Positions 51,054-60,359 are shown, numbered from the stretch's first letter. The stretch: 64,000 nt of DNA from UBA3775 sp964584255 (GCA_964584255.1 CAZOZM010000004.1:62001-126000); one strand, 5' to 3'. Made by a program: numbers and translations. The notes: generated by a model from the sequence alone, not told the origin.

Positions 51054-52982
51054 TTATTTATCTCCGTCAAACACGTTTTTAAACATTATATTCTCATCTA
51101 CGGCCGAATCAATTCCCGCAACCGTACCACTGCTTGAATACTGCCACATTGCAAAGTCATACGGCAGTATCGGATCATCTCCATAGTAAGCATACCATAC
51201 CGTTCTGTCGGCCAGCCTGTCCATATCAATTCCAAGAAGCAGCCATCTTGTATTGGCATATATTATCGGCATGTATCCCGCTTCCTCAACAGTATCACAG
51301 AATGCTTCGGTTATTTCAGTCCTCAATTCCCTGGATATCAGATTGCCCCTCGCATCTGCCGGTTCATCATATGCTTCCGTATCGAAAACAATCGGGCCCT
51401 TACATCCCGTCTTTTCCGCAAGTTCGATGGCAAACATGGCTTCTTCAATTCCTTCTTCGACCGTTATTGCCTGAGTAAACATATATATTCCCGTGTCCAG
51501 TCCTTCTGCCGCAGCATTTTTTAAATTGTCCGCCGCATACTCATCTTCAACTATCCTGCCTTTTGAATATCCTCTGTATCCTGCTCTCACGAAAGCAAAA
51601 CTTATTCCGTCTTCCTTTACTTTTTTCCAGTCAATCTTACCCTGAAACTTAGATACATCTATTCCCGCTGCTGATCCTTCCCCATATGTCTTTCGTCCTT
51701 TTTCATCGGATTCAACTTTGGAATAATCAACATCCGTCAGTTTAACATTTTCATAATAAGGAAAAGCATATTTTCCGCCATTTTTACCGACTATTACTAT
51801 TCTTTCCTCAAGAGGTGAATCAACCGGCGTCACCATTCCGTCATAACCATAATCTTCATACCCAAAAGGAACATATGCCGCAAAAGACTGCGAATCCATA
51901 TAAAATCCGTTTTCGGCATATGTAATTTCACCGGAATACTCGCCCAGATATGCGGTTTTATCTACCGAAGGATAGGCAACAAAACTTATCCTGTCCTCAG
52001 TTATCTCAATTTTCATTCCTTCCCTGAGACTTATTGCATCTTTTCCTTTAGCTGCAATTTCTTCAAACTGTTCATCATTAAAGGAGTAGGTATAGTTCAC
52101 ACCGCCATGGCCGATTTCAGCAGTATTGCTGTTTTCATCAGCTTTATCCATACTGAAATAATATAGCAAAGTCGGCTGGATACTCATCGAACCGGCCTTT
52201 CTGCAACCGTCTAAATTGTAAAGGCTCATCGAATCCGGTATGCCATCCGAATATCTGACATTCATTATTCCCTTTGTACCATCAGTAAAATTCACCTTTT
52301 CCGGTACAAGTTCCTCAGGCTTCTCTAAATCATACGACTCATTCATCATCAAAACGTTCCCGTCATATACCAGGAAGGATTTCATTATGCTGTCATTGAA
52401 TTCATCATCTGGAAACTCATTCTGATAACATAATTTAAGGCTTTTCTCATTAAATACTCCGCTTAACGTAAGATATTCAAACCCTCCAATTATTTCCGTT
52501 GATGCGGAAAAATCTTCGTTCTTAAATGCCTTAACGGTTTTCTGTAAATCATCAGTCATCTTATAAGTTACGATTACTCCTGAATCAGAGCCTGCAAAAA
52601 CCGCAGTGCCATCTTTCTTTTCCCTGACCGCAATGTAAATGGTAAATACAATTGACAGAATCAGAGCCGTCGTCAGAATCATGATTCCTATCTTCAGGTT
52701 TCGTATCGTAGCAGCCATTTTTCTGTAATAATGCTTAAATCTTACAAGTTCTTCATCAGTCGCTTCCCGGATTTCATCCGATTCATTACGACTGCTTCCA
52801 CCCTGCATGGAGGATTTTCCATCCGCCTTACAAAAGTCCAAACCACTCACATCTTCTACTTCATCATCCGCATCACAGAAATCCTCGTCAAAGTCTTCCT
52901 CCGGATACTGTTCGTCATTACTGAAATGATTGGCATTCTGAAGGCTGTTCTCCGTCATCCTTCTCTCATCAGCTCTCTTCAT
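51054..52982 (-). CDS. Membrane-anchored GH25 muramidase with large N-terminal extension
   Basis: The C-terminal domain (about 430-640) is a GH25 lysozyme: GIDVSKFQGKIDWKKVKEDG, FAFVRAGYRG, GIYMFTQAITVEEG and GPIVFDTEAYD with the acidic active-site pair, ending FAMWQYSSSG. Before it stand an acidic cytoplasmic region of about 95 residues, one membrane segment (about 100-120) and an extracellular domain of about 300 residues that is not recognised. The enzyme thus cleaves the wall from a membrane tether. GGAGG precedes the ATG. The 642 residues are much longer than simple phage-type GH25 enzymes. Confidence 0.9.
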   Translation of the reverse strand: MKRADERRMTENSLQNANHFSNDEQYPEEDFDEDFCDADDEVEDVSGLDFCKADGKSSMQGGSSRNESDEIREATDEELVRFKHYYRKMAATIRNLKIGIMILTTALILSIVFTIYIAVREKKDGTAVFAGSDSGVIVTYKMTDDLQKTVKAFKNEDFSASTEIIGGFEYLTLSGVFNEKSLKLCYQNEFPDDEFNDSIMKSFLVYDGNVLMMNESYDLEKPEELVPEKVNFTDGTKGIMNVRYSDGIPDSMSLYNLDGCRKAGSMSIQPTLLYYFSMDKADENSNTAEIGHGGVNYTYSFNDEQFEEIAAKGKDAISLREGMKIEITEDRISFVAYPSVDKTAYLGEYSGEITYAENGFYMDSQSFAAYVPFGYEDYGYDGMVTPVDSPLEERIVIVGKNGGKYAFPYYENVKLTDVDYSKVESDEKGRKTYGEGSAAGIDVSKFQGKIDWKKVKEDGISFAFVRAGYRGYSKGRIVEDEYAADNLKNAAAEGLDTGIYMFTQAITVEEGIEEAMFAIELAEKTGCKGPIVFDTEAYDEPADARGNLISRELRTEITEAFCDTVEEAGYMPIIYANTRWLLLGIDMDRLADRTVWYAYYGDDPILPYDFAMWQYSSSGTVAGIDSAVDENIMFKNVFDGDK

Positions 52983-53064
52983 TGCATTCCTCCTTTAACA
53001 AAAGCAGTCCTTTTTCCATGATACAACATTTTTCGACCTTTCTCAACCCGAATAAATCTTTTGA

Positions 53065-53311
53065 TTGTCCTGCAATCTCCTAAGGGCTTGCTCTATCCTC
53101 GTGATACATACAGATATTGATGTAATCCGCTATTCCGAGCTGATTATAAAGTTAGCTCAAACCAAAGAATATTTAACACAAAAAGATGCTGTTGATTTAC
53201 TGCATGTGTCGGACCCACAAGCATATCGACTGCTGAAAAAACTTGCAAAAAAAACGGCGTGGCAGCCTCAGCCGTCACACCGTTTTCCTTCGTCCGTCAA
53301 CTACCGGACTC
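53065..53311 (+). pseudogene. Remnant of a helix-turn-helix protein
   Basis: The reading frame at about 53131-53262 gives SELIIKLAQTKEYLTQKDAV and DLLHVSDPQAYRLLKKLAKK, the pattern of a winged-helix domain in Fic or ATP-binding regulators (a repeat-like 'T..DA..LL.VS...A.RLLKKL'). It has no clear ribosome site and runs into the tyrS terminator, where the peptide becomes nonsense. Nothing coding precedes it. It is most likely a leftover piece. Apart from it and the terminator, the 329-base gap holds nothing obvious. Confidence 0.35.
53247..53287 (-). terminator. Terminator of tyrS
   Basis: ACGG-C-GTG pairs with CAC-A-CCGT across a GC-rich loop; on the minus strand it is followed by a run of eight T residues (A at 53247-53254). 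Confidence 0.75.
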
Positions 53312-54532
53312 TTATTTACAAACGATCTTCTTGAAGTTCTTCTTTCCTCTCTTTACAAGGATTCCTTCGCCAAAATCTTCTGCCTTATATGTCTTTTTAA
53401 CATCCGTAACCTTTTCATTATCCACGGTTACTCCGCCCTGTTCAACATTTCTTCTCGCTTCTGAACGGGTTGGTGCAAGTCCTGACTTAACCAATATTGA
53501 AACAATGTCAATTTCTCCATCGGTAAAATCATCCGCACCGAGTGCATATTCCGGAGCATTTTCCGAACTGCCTGCTGAGAAAAGTGCTCTTGCAGCTTCC
53601 TGTGCCTTCACAGCCTCTTCCTCTCCATGAACAAGCTTTGTAAGTTCATATCCAAGGATTTCCTTAGCTTTATTAAGCTGACTTCCCTCCCAGCTTTCCA
53701 TCTGTCTGATTTCTTCCATTGGAAGAAAAGTAAGCATCTTAATGCACTTTAATACATCCGCATCTGATACATTTCTCCAGTACTGATAGAATTCAAACGG
53801 ACTTGTCTTCTCAGGATCGAGCCATACTGCACCCTTCTCCGTTTTGCCCATTTTCTTTCCCTCAGAATTAAGAAGAAGTGTTATTGTCATAGCACTTGCA
53901 TCTTTACCGAGCTTTCTTCTGATAAGTTCTGTTCCTCCAAGCATGTTGCTCCACTGATCATCGCCGCCAAATTCAAGGTTGCAGCCATAATCCTGATAGA
54001 GTCTGAAGAAATCATAGCTCTGCATAATCATATAATTGAATTCAAGGAAAGTAAGTCCTCTCTCCATTCTCTGCTTATAACATTCTGCCGAAAGCATTCT
54101 GTTTACTGAGAAATGAGCTCCAACTTCCCTTAAAACATCTATATAATTAAGGTCAAGCAGCCAGTCGGCATTATTAACCAACAATGCTCTGTCTTCCGAA
54201 AAATCTATAAACTTTGCCATCTGCTTTTTAAAGCATTCAACATTATGGTCAATTGTTTCCCTTGTCATCATACGACGCATATCCGTTTTTCCGGATGGGT
54301 CGCCAATCATTGCCGTTCCGCCACCGATAAGTGCTATCGGTTTATTTCCTGCCATCTGAAGTCTTTTCATAAGACAGAGTGCCATAAAATGGCCTACATG
54401 AAGACTGTCTGCCGTAGGATCAAATCCAATATAAAAAGTTGCTTTTCCCGTATTAATCAGCTCACTTACAAGCTTCTCATCTGTTACCTGGGCAATAAGT
54501 CCTCTTTCTTTAAGTTCCTCATATAATGTCAT
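53312..54532 (-). CDS. tyrS: Tyrosyl-tRNA synthetase
   Basis: Charges tRNA-Tyr. The 406-residue class I synthetase has the HIGH-type DSLHVGHF, the FDPTADS segment ahead of it, LEFNYMIMQSYDF and GGDDQWSNM of the tyrosine site, and the KMSKS-type KMGKTEKG. A C-terminal S4 domain (about 340-406) is present (VKSGLAPTRSEARR). The start at 54532 follows AAAGGG; the frame extends upstream to 54616 into the terminator of the next gene without a ribosome site. There is no room for a T-box leader between the terminator and the start. Confidence 0.96.
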   Translation of the reverse strand: MTLYEELKERGLIAQVTDEKLVSELINTGKATFYIGFDPTADSLHVGHFMALCLMKRLQMAGNKPIALIGGGTAMIGDPSGKTDMRRMMTRETIDHNVECFKKQMAKFIDFSEDRALLVNNADWLLDLNYIDVLREVGAHFSVNRMLSAECYKQRMERGLTFLEFNYMIMQSYDFFRLYQDYGCNLEFGGDDQWSNMLGGTELIRRKLGKDASAMTITLLLNSEGKKMGKTEKGAVWLDPEKTSPFEFYQYWRNVSDADVLKCIKMLTFLPMEEIRQMESWEGSQLNKAKEILGYELTKLVHGEEEAVKAQEAARALFSAGSSENAPEYALGADDFTDGEIDIVSILVKSGLAPTRSEARRNVEQGGVTVDNEKVTDVKKTYKAEDFGEGILVKRGKKNFKKIVCK

Positions 54533-54578
54533 GATATTAATCCCTTTCCTAATTTTTAACGGAATGAGTTCCGTATGT

Positions 54579-54612
54579 AAAAAGAGGCAGACCCTGACGA
54601 CCTGCCTCTTTG
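54579..54612 (-). terminator. Terminator of the zinc-ribbon membrane protein gene
   Basis: AAAGAGGCAG pairs with CTGCCTCTTT across 11 bases; on the minus strand a T run follows. It also separates this gene from tyrS. Confidence 0.85.
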
Positions 54613-54627
54613 ACATCTAATTAGTGA

Positions 54628-55404
54628 TTAATCGTACAATTTGCCGAATGCATCCATTGTATCCTCAAGTGCATCCTCATAATCATCTTCATCAAGGTTT
54701 GTAGCTACACTCATAAATGTAGGTCCATCATATACATACCAGTCACCCTTGTATTTGTATACGATACATACTGATGTATCCTTAGCTGCCTTATCCTTAC
54801 CAACTGTAAATGTCCACTTTACTTCTACAGCATATGCATCCTTAATCTTATCTGCATCAAATCCGTAGTCATCATACACATCATCGATTGCATCTTTGAA
54901 CTCATCAAGGTCATCATAGTTGACATCATCTTCAAGCTTGTCAAGATCATCAAGTTCTTCCATCTTCTTGATTTCATATTCAAACTTTACTTTTCCTTCA
55001 TCCTTAAGACCTTCATAAAGAGTTTTTCCTGCTTCTTCGAAGATTTCTACATAATCCTCATAGTCAAAGTCAAAATATTCATTATCTTCTATGAATTCCT
55101 TCTGAACCTTTTCAGGCATTTCCATTGCTATGAGCTTTTCTGAATCAAACTTACCGAATGCTTTAAAATACTTCTTAACACTCTTCTTCGCACCACCGCT
55201 CATAAGAACAATAAGGGCGATTACAACAACTACTGCTACTGCTGCTATTGCAATTATAGCTGTAGTGTTATTTGATTTTGGTGCTGCAGCCTGTGGCTGT
55301 GCATCATTTGCCGGCTGTGACTGTACGTTGTCAGCTGCCGCTCCGCAGTTAGGGCAAAATGATTCGCCATCTGCAAATTCTGAACCGCAATTTTTACAGA
55401 ACAT
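54628..55404 (-). CDS. Zinc-ribbon membrane protein with extracellular domain
   Basis: The 258-residue product starts with a zinc ribbon (MFCKNCGSEFADGESFCPNCG, two Cys-x2-Cys pairs), then a Gln/Ala/Pro-rich linker, one membrane helix (about 48-70) and an extracellular domain of about 185 residues rich in Asp and Glu. This build is common in Clostridia; the function is not known. The ribosome site is weak. A hairpin CCATAGA/TCTATGG overlaps the leader. It has its own promoter and terminator. Confidence 0.8.
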   Translation of the reverse strand: MFCKNCGSEFADGESFCPNCGAAADNVQSQPANDAQPQAAAPKSNNTTAIIAIAAVAVVVVIALIVLMSGGAKKSVKKYFKAFGKFDSEKLIAMEMPEKVQKEFIEDNEYFDFDYEDYVEIFEEAGKTLYEGLKDEGKVKFEYEIKKMEELDDLDKLEDDVNYDDLDEFKDAIDDVYDDYGFDADKIKDAYAVEVKWTFTVGKDKAAKDTSVCIVYKYKGDWYVYDGPTFMSVATNLDEDDYEDALEDTMDAFGKLYD

Positions 55405-55493
55405 TTTCTCTTTTCATCCATAGAAATATTCTATGGACTCTCCTTTCCATGCTTTTTTAACAAAATACTCTACGGATCTTAATATCCGATTTT

Positions 55494-55522
55494 AATATAC
55501 AACACTATTCTGCTTTTTTCAA
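55494..55522 (-). promoter_or_regulatory. Promoter of the zinc-ribbon membrane protein gene
   Basis: On the minus strand, TTGAAA (55522-55517) and TATATT (55499-55494) are separated by 17 bases, just after the serA stop. Confidence 0.65.
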
Positions 55523-55544
55523 GGCTATAAAGCAAATTTAAATT

Positions 55545-56708
55545 CTATTGAAGGACTCTTACTCTAAGCACTCCCTCAACATTTTCGATTGCCTTCTTTG
55601 TATCTTCTTCAACTTTTGCCGCAACATCAAGAACCGAATAAGCATAATCCCCGCGGCTCTTATTGTACATGTTTTCAATGTTAAGTCCGAGTCCTGCAAT
55701 TGCTGAAGTAAACTGGCTTAACATATTAGGTATGTTTTTGTGAAGAATACAGATTCTGCAAGGAGTACGTCTTACACCCGCATCAAGTGCCGGATAGTTA
55801 ACGGAATTAATGATATTTCCGTTTTCAACATATTCCTTAAGTTCCTTTGCAGCCATTATCGCACAGTTATCTTCGGATTCTTTTGTTGATGCTCCGAGAT
55901 GAGGCGTTGCAACGGTATTTTTCATTCTTACCGTGTTAGGATTTACAAAATCCGTCATATATTTCTTAACCTTACTGCTGTTAAGTGCTTCTGCCATTGC
56001 TTCTTCATCCACAAGAAGATCTCTTGCATAATTAAGGATTACAACTCCATCCTTCATCATTGAAATTGTATCCCTGTTTATCATCTTTCTTGTATCCTCA
56101 AGTAAAGGAACATGAACTGTTATGTAATCACAGTTTTTAAAGATTTCCTCTCTTGTCTTAACAAGATTTACTTTATGGCTGAGCTTCCATGCATTCTCTA
56201 CACTGATAAAAGGATCACATCCGTAAACCTGCATTCCGAGTGCTGATGCTGCATTCGCAACCAGAACACCGATTGCACCAAGTCCGATTACGCCGAGCTT
56301 CTTTCCTGAAACTTCACATCCTGAAAACTGTTTTTTGCTTTTTTCCACTGTTTTTGCAAGATTCTCATCATCTTTGTTATTAAGACCCCAGTTTACACCT
56401 CCGACAATGTCTCTTGAGCCCATAAGTATTCCCGCAATCACGAGTTCCTTAACTGCATTTGCGTTTGCGCCCGGCGTATTAAATACGACAACACCCTTTG
56501 CTGCACATGTATCAAGCGGAATGTTGTTTACACCTGCTCCTGCTCTTGCAACCGCAATAAGATTCTTATTTAATTCAAGTTCGTGCATTGATGCACTTCT
56601 TACAAGTGCAATATCCGCTTCACTGAAATCATCTGTTTTTGTATATTCATTTCCGAGTATTTCAAGTCCTTCAGCCGCAATCGGATTAAGACAATTATAT
56701 TTTACCAT
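55545..56708 (-). CDS. serA: D-3-phosphoglycerate dehydrogenase
   Basis: First step of serine synthesis: oxidises 3-phosphoglycerate with NAD. The 387-residue protein has the catalytic domain (VARAGAGVNNIPLDTCAAKG), the NAD fold GVIGLGAIGVLVANAA, the catalytic VHVPLLEDTRKM and ATPHLGASTKESE, and a short C-terminal ACT domain (NMLSQFTSAIAGLGLNIENM). The start at 56708 has GGAGG upstream; the upstream extension uses a GTG within that site. It follows serC by 73 bases, forming a serCA operon. Confidence 0.95.
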   Translation of the reverse strand: MVKYNCLNPIAAEGLEILGNEYTKTDDFSEADIALVRSASMHELELNKNLIAVARAGAGVNNIPLDTCAAKGVVVFNTPGANANAVKELVIAGILMGSRDIVGGVNWGLNNKDDENLAKTVEKSKKQFSGCEVSGKKLGVIGLGAIGVLVANAASALGMQVYGCDPFISVENAWKLSHKVNLVKTREEIFKNCDYITVHVPLLEDTRKMINRDTISMMKDGVVILNYARDLLVDEEAMAEALNSSKVKKYMTDFVNPNTVRMKNTVATPHLGASTKESEDNCAIMAAKELKEYVENGNIINSVNYPALDAGVRRTPCRICILHKNIPNMLSQFTSAIAGLGLNIENMYNKSRGDYAYSVLDVAAKVEEDTKKAIENVEGVLRVRVLQ

Positions 56709-56781
56709 ACTTACCTCCACTGCCCTTCATGTACATTTTTATATTGTCATGAAGTTCATAAATTCAAATGGAATATGCAGA

Positions 56782-57867
56782 TTATTTTGTATTTTCTGCT
56801 TCAAACTTCTTCATAAATTCAACAAGCTTCTCAACACCCTCGATTGGCATTGCATTGTAGATACTTGCTCTCATACCGCCGACACTTCTGTGTCCCTTAA
56901 GGTTAACAAAACCTGCATCAGCCGCTTCTTTTACGAATTTTGCATCAAGATCCGCATCTCCGGTCACAAAAGGAACATTCATGAGAGAACGTGAGTCAGG
57001 CTCCACGGTTCCCTTGAAGAGCTTTGAAGAATCAAGAAAATCATACAAAATTCCGGCCTTCTTCTCATTCTTTTCTTTCATTGCTGCGAGACCGCCCTGC
57101 TTTTTAATCCACTTAAAGACCTTTCCGCACATGTAAATACCATAGCATGGAGGAGTATTGTACATACTTCCTGCATCTGCCTGTGTCTTGAACTTAAGCA
57201 TTGTAGGTGTTCCCGGAAGAACGTCATCAGTAATAAGATCCTCACGGATAATTGCAATAACCACGCCTGCAGGTCCGATATTTTTCTGTGCTCCGCCGTA
57301 CATAATCGCATACTTGGTGATGTCTACCGGCTCACTGAGAAAACAGGAAGAAACATCCGAAACCAAATCTTTTCCTTTCGTATTAGGAAGAGTTTTGAAT
57401 TTTGTTCCGTAAATTGTATTATTTTCGCATATATATACATAGTCCGTATCGTCATCTATCTGAAGATCTGAGCAATCCGGAATGTATGAAAAAGTCTTAT
57501 CTTCTGAGCTTGCCACCTTAACTGCATTACCATACTTCTGAGCTTCCTGATAAGCTTTCTTAGCCCACTGACCGGTAACGATATAAGCAGCCTTTTTGTT
57601 CTTCATCAGGTTTAAAGGTACCTGAGCAAACATCATGTGTGCTCCGCCCTGAAGGAATAAAACCTTATAATTATCAGGTATTCCTATAAGTTCTCTGAGA
57701 TCTGCCTCTGCCTCGTCAATAATCGACTGAAAAGCCTTTGAACGATGGCTCATTTCCATAACGGACATGCCTGTACCCTTGTAATCAAGCATCTCTGCGG
57801 CAGCCTCCTGTAATACTTCTTCCGGCAGTACGGCCGGACCGGCTGAAAAGTTATAAACTCTTGCCAT
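56782..57867 (-). CDS. serC: Phosphoserine aminotransferase
   Basis: Second step of serine synthesis: makes phosphoserine from phosphohydroxypyruvate and glutamate; also used in pyridoxal synthesis in some species. The 361-residue protein starts ARVYNFSAGPAVLPEEVL, has EMSHRS, FLQGGAHMMFAQVP and the cofactor lysine in YGGAQKNIGPAGV, and RSVGGMRASIYNAMP at the end. AGGAGG precedes the ATG; the open frame reaches 57996 but without a start site. It is first in the serC-serA operon, behind a promoter with an embedded palindrome. Confidence 0.96.
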   Translation of the reverse strand: MARVYNFSAGPAVLPEEVLQEAAAEMLDYKGTGMSVMEMSHRSKAFQSIIDEAEADLRELIGIPDNYKVLFLQGGAHMMFAQVPLNLMKNKKAAYIVTGQWAKKAYQEAQKYGNAVKVASSEDKTFSYIPDCSDLQIDDDTDYVYICENNTIYGTKFKTLPNTKGKDLVSDVSSCFLSEPVDITKYAIMYGGAQKNIGPAGVVIAIIREDLITDDVLPGTPTMLKFKTQADAGSMYNTPPCYGIYMCGKVFKWIKKQGGLAAMKEKNEKKAGILYDFLDSSKLFKGTVEPDSRSLMNVPFVTGDADLDAKFVKEAADAGFVNLKGHRSVGGMRASIYNAMPIEGVEKLVEFMKKFEAENTK

Positions 57868-57932
57868 TTTTCTACCTCCTGGAATATATCGATGTCTGCC
57901 GGAATTTGCCGGCCTGACTGAAAAGTGGCATT

Positions 57933-57966
57933 TGTACGGAATGTAGACTCTATCGCATACCGTACA
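57933..57966. other. Hairpin in the serC leader
   Basis: TGTACGG and CCGTACA can pair across 20 bases about 70 bases ahead of the serC ATG. A smaller GCCGG/CCGGC hairpin follows near 57900. No T-box sequence was found, so these are described only as structures. Confidence 0.4.
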
Positions 57967-58005
57967 CCACAGTTGCATAAATATACTGTTACACAACCGT
58001 TTTCA

Positions 58006-58043
58006 AGTATAAAACCATAAACCGGGTATGTCAACCCCGGTTT
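58006..58043 (-). promoter_or_regulatory. serC promoter with operator-like palindrome over the -35 box
   Basis: On the minus strand, a perfect TTGACA (58034-58029) and TATACT (58011-58006) are separated by 17 bases. AAACCGGG (58019-58026) and CCCGGTTT (58036-58043) form a perfect inverted repeat with nine bases between that brackets the -35 box. A protein bound there would block the polymerase, so serine-operon repression is likely. Confidence 0.65.
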
Positions 58044-58254
58044 ACAACTACTTCCCTTTTTCAGGTGCGTCGGTCCGACGTTTCTCCTTTTTTAAATTTT
58101 TCTGACCTTAAAACCCGAGTGCAGCAATGTCTGTCAGTATGCAGTTTCTCACATAGAGTATTTCCCTTCATCAGAAACACCCTTCTGCTCTTGATATACT
58201 GTCTCGCTGCCGTTTACATCTGATATATTATTGAAGTAGCAATTTTAGAACTGC

Positions 58255-58266
58255 CTCATAAAATAT
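58255..58266 (+). promoter_or_regulatory. Sporulation-type -10 element of cotJA
   Basis: CTCATAAAATAT lies 25 bases before the TTG start of cotJA and is repeated exactly ahead of cotJB. CATAAAATA fits the -10 of mother-cell sigma factors (SigE CATAnnnT, SigK CATAnnnTA). The -35 is less clear. A CGTCGG/CCGACG palindrome at 58068-58080 lies further upstream; nothing else is seen in the 58044-58250 stretch. Confidence 0.5.
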
Positions 58267-58290
58267 GATAAAGCTTTACGGAGTAAGAAA

Positions 58291-58530
58291 TTGTATTATT
58301 CAAGAAATAACACTTACAGATACGGTGGAAACTTCCAAAACTATAATATGCCCCCATCCAAAAAGCCGGTCTCTGCCGTGCCTCGCCCGGTTTCCGGCGG
58401 TTATGATGAAAATTTTACAATCGCCATGGCCTATGTTCCATGGCAGATATACAGAGACTTATATGAACCTTGTGACGCACTCTGTCAGGGTACTGTTTTT
58501 AAGGAACTCAATCTCGTCTTCTGCGGATAA
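58291..58530 (+). CDS. cotJA: Spore coat protein CotJA
   Basis: CotJA is a small spore-coat protein of the mother cell. The 79-residue product has a low-complexity start and the family core AMAYVPWQIYRDLYEPCDAL and GTVFKELNLVF, which is very characteristic. It begins at TTG, seven bases after GGAG. It is normally followed by cotJB and cotJC; here they lie 4.3 kb downstream, with three minus-strand genes between, and cotJA ends in its own strong terminator. It supports a spore-forming host. Confidence 0.88.
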   Translation: MYYSRNNTYRYGGNFQNYNMPPSKKPVSAVPRPVSGGYDENFTIAMAYVPWQIYRDLYEPCDALCQGTVFKELNLVFCG

Positions 58531-58602
58531 TTCTGTCACAAGAATCCGGTAGAAATGAATAACTGACTCACTCGTTGGAAATGTGCACCGCCGGGCGCAC
58601 TC

Positions 58603-58644
58603 AAAAAAACCTCCCTGCCGGAAAACCCGGCAGGGAGGTTTTAG
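58603..58644. terminator. Bidirectional terminator after cotJA
   Basis: AAAACCTCCCTGCCGG pairs with CCGGCAGGGAGGTTTT across five bases, with A and T runs on both sides. It closes cotJA (+) and the lipoprotein gene from the right (-). Confidence 0.92.
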
Positions 58645-58764
58645 TTTTCTTATGTATATGTCAGTCAGGTTTTCAGAATCTTTATCTGCTTACAGCTGCA
58701 GGTAAAAACCTTTGCGGGCTGTATGTGAAAACCTGTTATCCGACTGCTTACCGGAACTCACTTA

Positions 58765-59598
58765 TTAGAAAAGAGCATCAATTACATCTTCAGTAGTAAT
58801 CGAGTCATCATAAGTATATACCATTGCTACGAAGCAGTTGTTACCCATTTCCTGACTTCCTAATATGATATAGTAATCATTAGGTTCAGGCTCTACCGTA
58901 GCCACATCATATCCTGAAAGGGTATGTGTATTGTAGCTTCCGTCAGTATAACTGTCTGCATAATATTCCAATGTGCTCTGGTATTCAAAGTCTTCCCAAA
59001 GGAAAAGGCTCACTGATACATCATCTCCATCAAAGAAGATTGCATCATTATCACATTCAGCATCATAAAATACGGCTTCATCATATGTGAAATCAAAATC
59101 TTTACCATTAAGATTTACGGAGTATGTGTTACCGCTTAAAGAGAATGCAGCATCTGCTGCCGATTCAGGAACATCATCCTGGTCATCGTCAGTATCATCA
59201 TCTGTTCCGAAATCAGTATCAACGTCTCCCAAAAGGTCTCCCCACTTTGTATTCACGCCTTCAACGATTTCTGCAAGCTCATCCTGATTTTCCATTGCAT
59301 ATTCAACAATATTTGTAATAGTTGCAACTTTCTCAGGTGCATCAACCTTTGCATCCTCATCTACATTAAAGCTGTATTCTACTGAAAGCTTCATTTCCAT
59401 TGTATCATCTGCTGCATCAATATTGAGTGCATAGGAGAATTCTTCTTCTGAAGCAACTACCTTAAAGCTGCTTGTAACATCAACCTCTTCAAAATCAGAT
59501 GATTCCATTTCGTCTACTGACTTCTTAATCTCGTCAAATCCCTCAAAGAGATTAATTTCTGCATCTTCAATTTCGATATCATCAACAGAATCAATCAA
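58765..59598 (-). CDS. C-terminal part of a frameshifted lipoprotein
   Basis: An open frame of 277 residues without signal peptide or ribosome site, starting at TTG four bases inside the end of the upstream frame. It continues the lipoprotein in another frame: one extra C in TTCAGG (near 59610) would join ...SDDDFQDLIDSVDDIEIED without a break. It is acidic, with a run of Asp/Glu around residues 125-145. The combined protein would be about 530 residues. Function unknown. It may be a real frameshift mutation or a base missed in sequencing. Confidence 0.7.
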   Translation of the reverse strand: MIDSVDDIEIEDAEINLFEGFDEIKKSVDEMESSDFEEVDVTSSFKVVASEEEFSYALNIDAADDTMEMKLSVEYSFNVDEDAKVDAPEKVATITNIVEYAMENQDELAEIVEGVNTKWGDLLGDVDTDFGTDDDTDDDQDDVPESAADAAFSLSGNTYSVNLNGKDFDFTYDEAVFYDAECDNDAIFFDGDDVSVSLFLWEDFEYQSTLEYYADSYTDGSYNTHTLSGYDVATVEPEPNDYYIILGSQEMGNNCFVAMVYTYDDSITTEDVIDALF

Positions 59599-60359
59599 GT
59601 CCTGAAGTCATCATCAGAAACTGTTCCGCCCATAAGTTCAGCTGCACTCTTGATATCATCGGACATATCCTCAAGAACATCCTTAAGATATGCCTTGTAA
59701 TCTACTGAATTAAGAGACTCTTCGTATGCTGCAGAAATATCATCCTGATTTTCATCGATATACTTAATTACATTTCTTACAAGCTTCTCATAATCTTCTG
59801 CTTCCTTAATTTCGGCAGTAAATTCAGTACCGTCATCATTAGCCTCTACATCAATGCCGTCAAGTGCTGCATTAATGAAGTCCTTTGAGATTTCCTGAAG
59901 TTCTTCTCCTGCCTTTTCATCAGTTTCAGGCATTGGAAGTTTATAGTATCCGAATTCTGTTTCAACATCGGATAAAGCTTCAATTACGGTATCAAGGTTG
60001 ATATAGAAGTAATCACCGCTTACAACAAATACATCGTCAAGGGAAAGATCTACCTTCTGACCTGCTCCTTCTACAGATACGCTCATGCCGACTGAAGCAT
60101 CCTTATCTGCAACTGTTCCTTCTGTTTTTAATTCTACTTTGCCATAATCACCGGCTGAAACCAACGCCTTGAGAACATAATCTCCGCTTGTATAATTACC
60201 GGCTGATGCCAAGGCATCTGCAATTGTGCTGACAGCCTCGCCTTTATCATCGCTGTCCTTCTTCTTTTTGTCATCACTGTCTGACTTTCCACATCCGACA
60301 ATAGAGAACATCATTGTGCCTGCAAGGTACATTGCAAGACCACGCTTAAATTTTACCAT
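59595..60359 (-). CDS. N-terminal part of a frameshifted lipoprotein
   Basis: The 254-residue frame begins with AGGAGG and ATG at 60359, a signal peptide and lipobox SIVGC, then a Ser/Asp/Lys spacer and repeated beta-rich stretches (e.g. GDYGKVELKTEGTVADKDAS), reminiscent of secreted LolA/LppX-like domains, though not clearly a member. It ends at FRT with a TGA inside a region that reads on in the second frame. It lies with its other half between cotJA and GH31. An open frame upstream to 60386 lacks a start site. Confidence 0.72.
   Translation of the reverse strand: MVKFKRGLAMYLAGTMMFSIVGCGKSDSDDKKKKDSDDKGEAVSTIADALASAGNYTSGDYVLKALVSAGDYGKVELKTEGTVADKDASVGMSVSVEGAGQKVDLSLDDVFVVSGDYFYINLDTVIEALSDVETEFGYYKLPMPETDEKAGEELQEISKDFINAALDGIDVEANDDGTEFTAEIKEAEDYEKLVRNVIKYIDENQDDISAAYEESLNSVDYKAYLKDVLEDMSDDIKSAAELMGGTVSDDDFRT

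Noticed and set aside
57868..57999. Serine T-box leader of serC
   Set aside because: The AGGGTGGNACCGCG-type sequence is missing and there is no terminator before the start.
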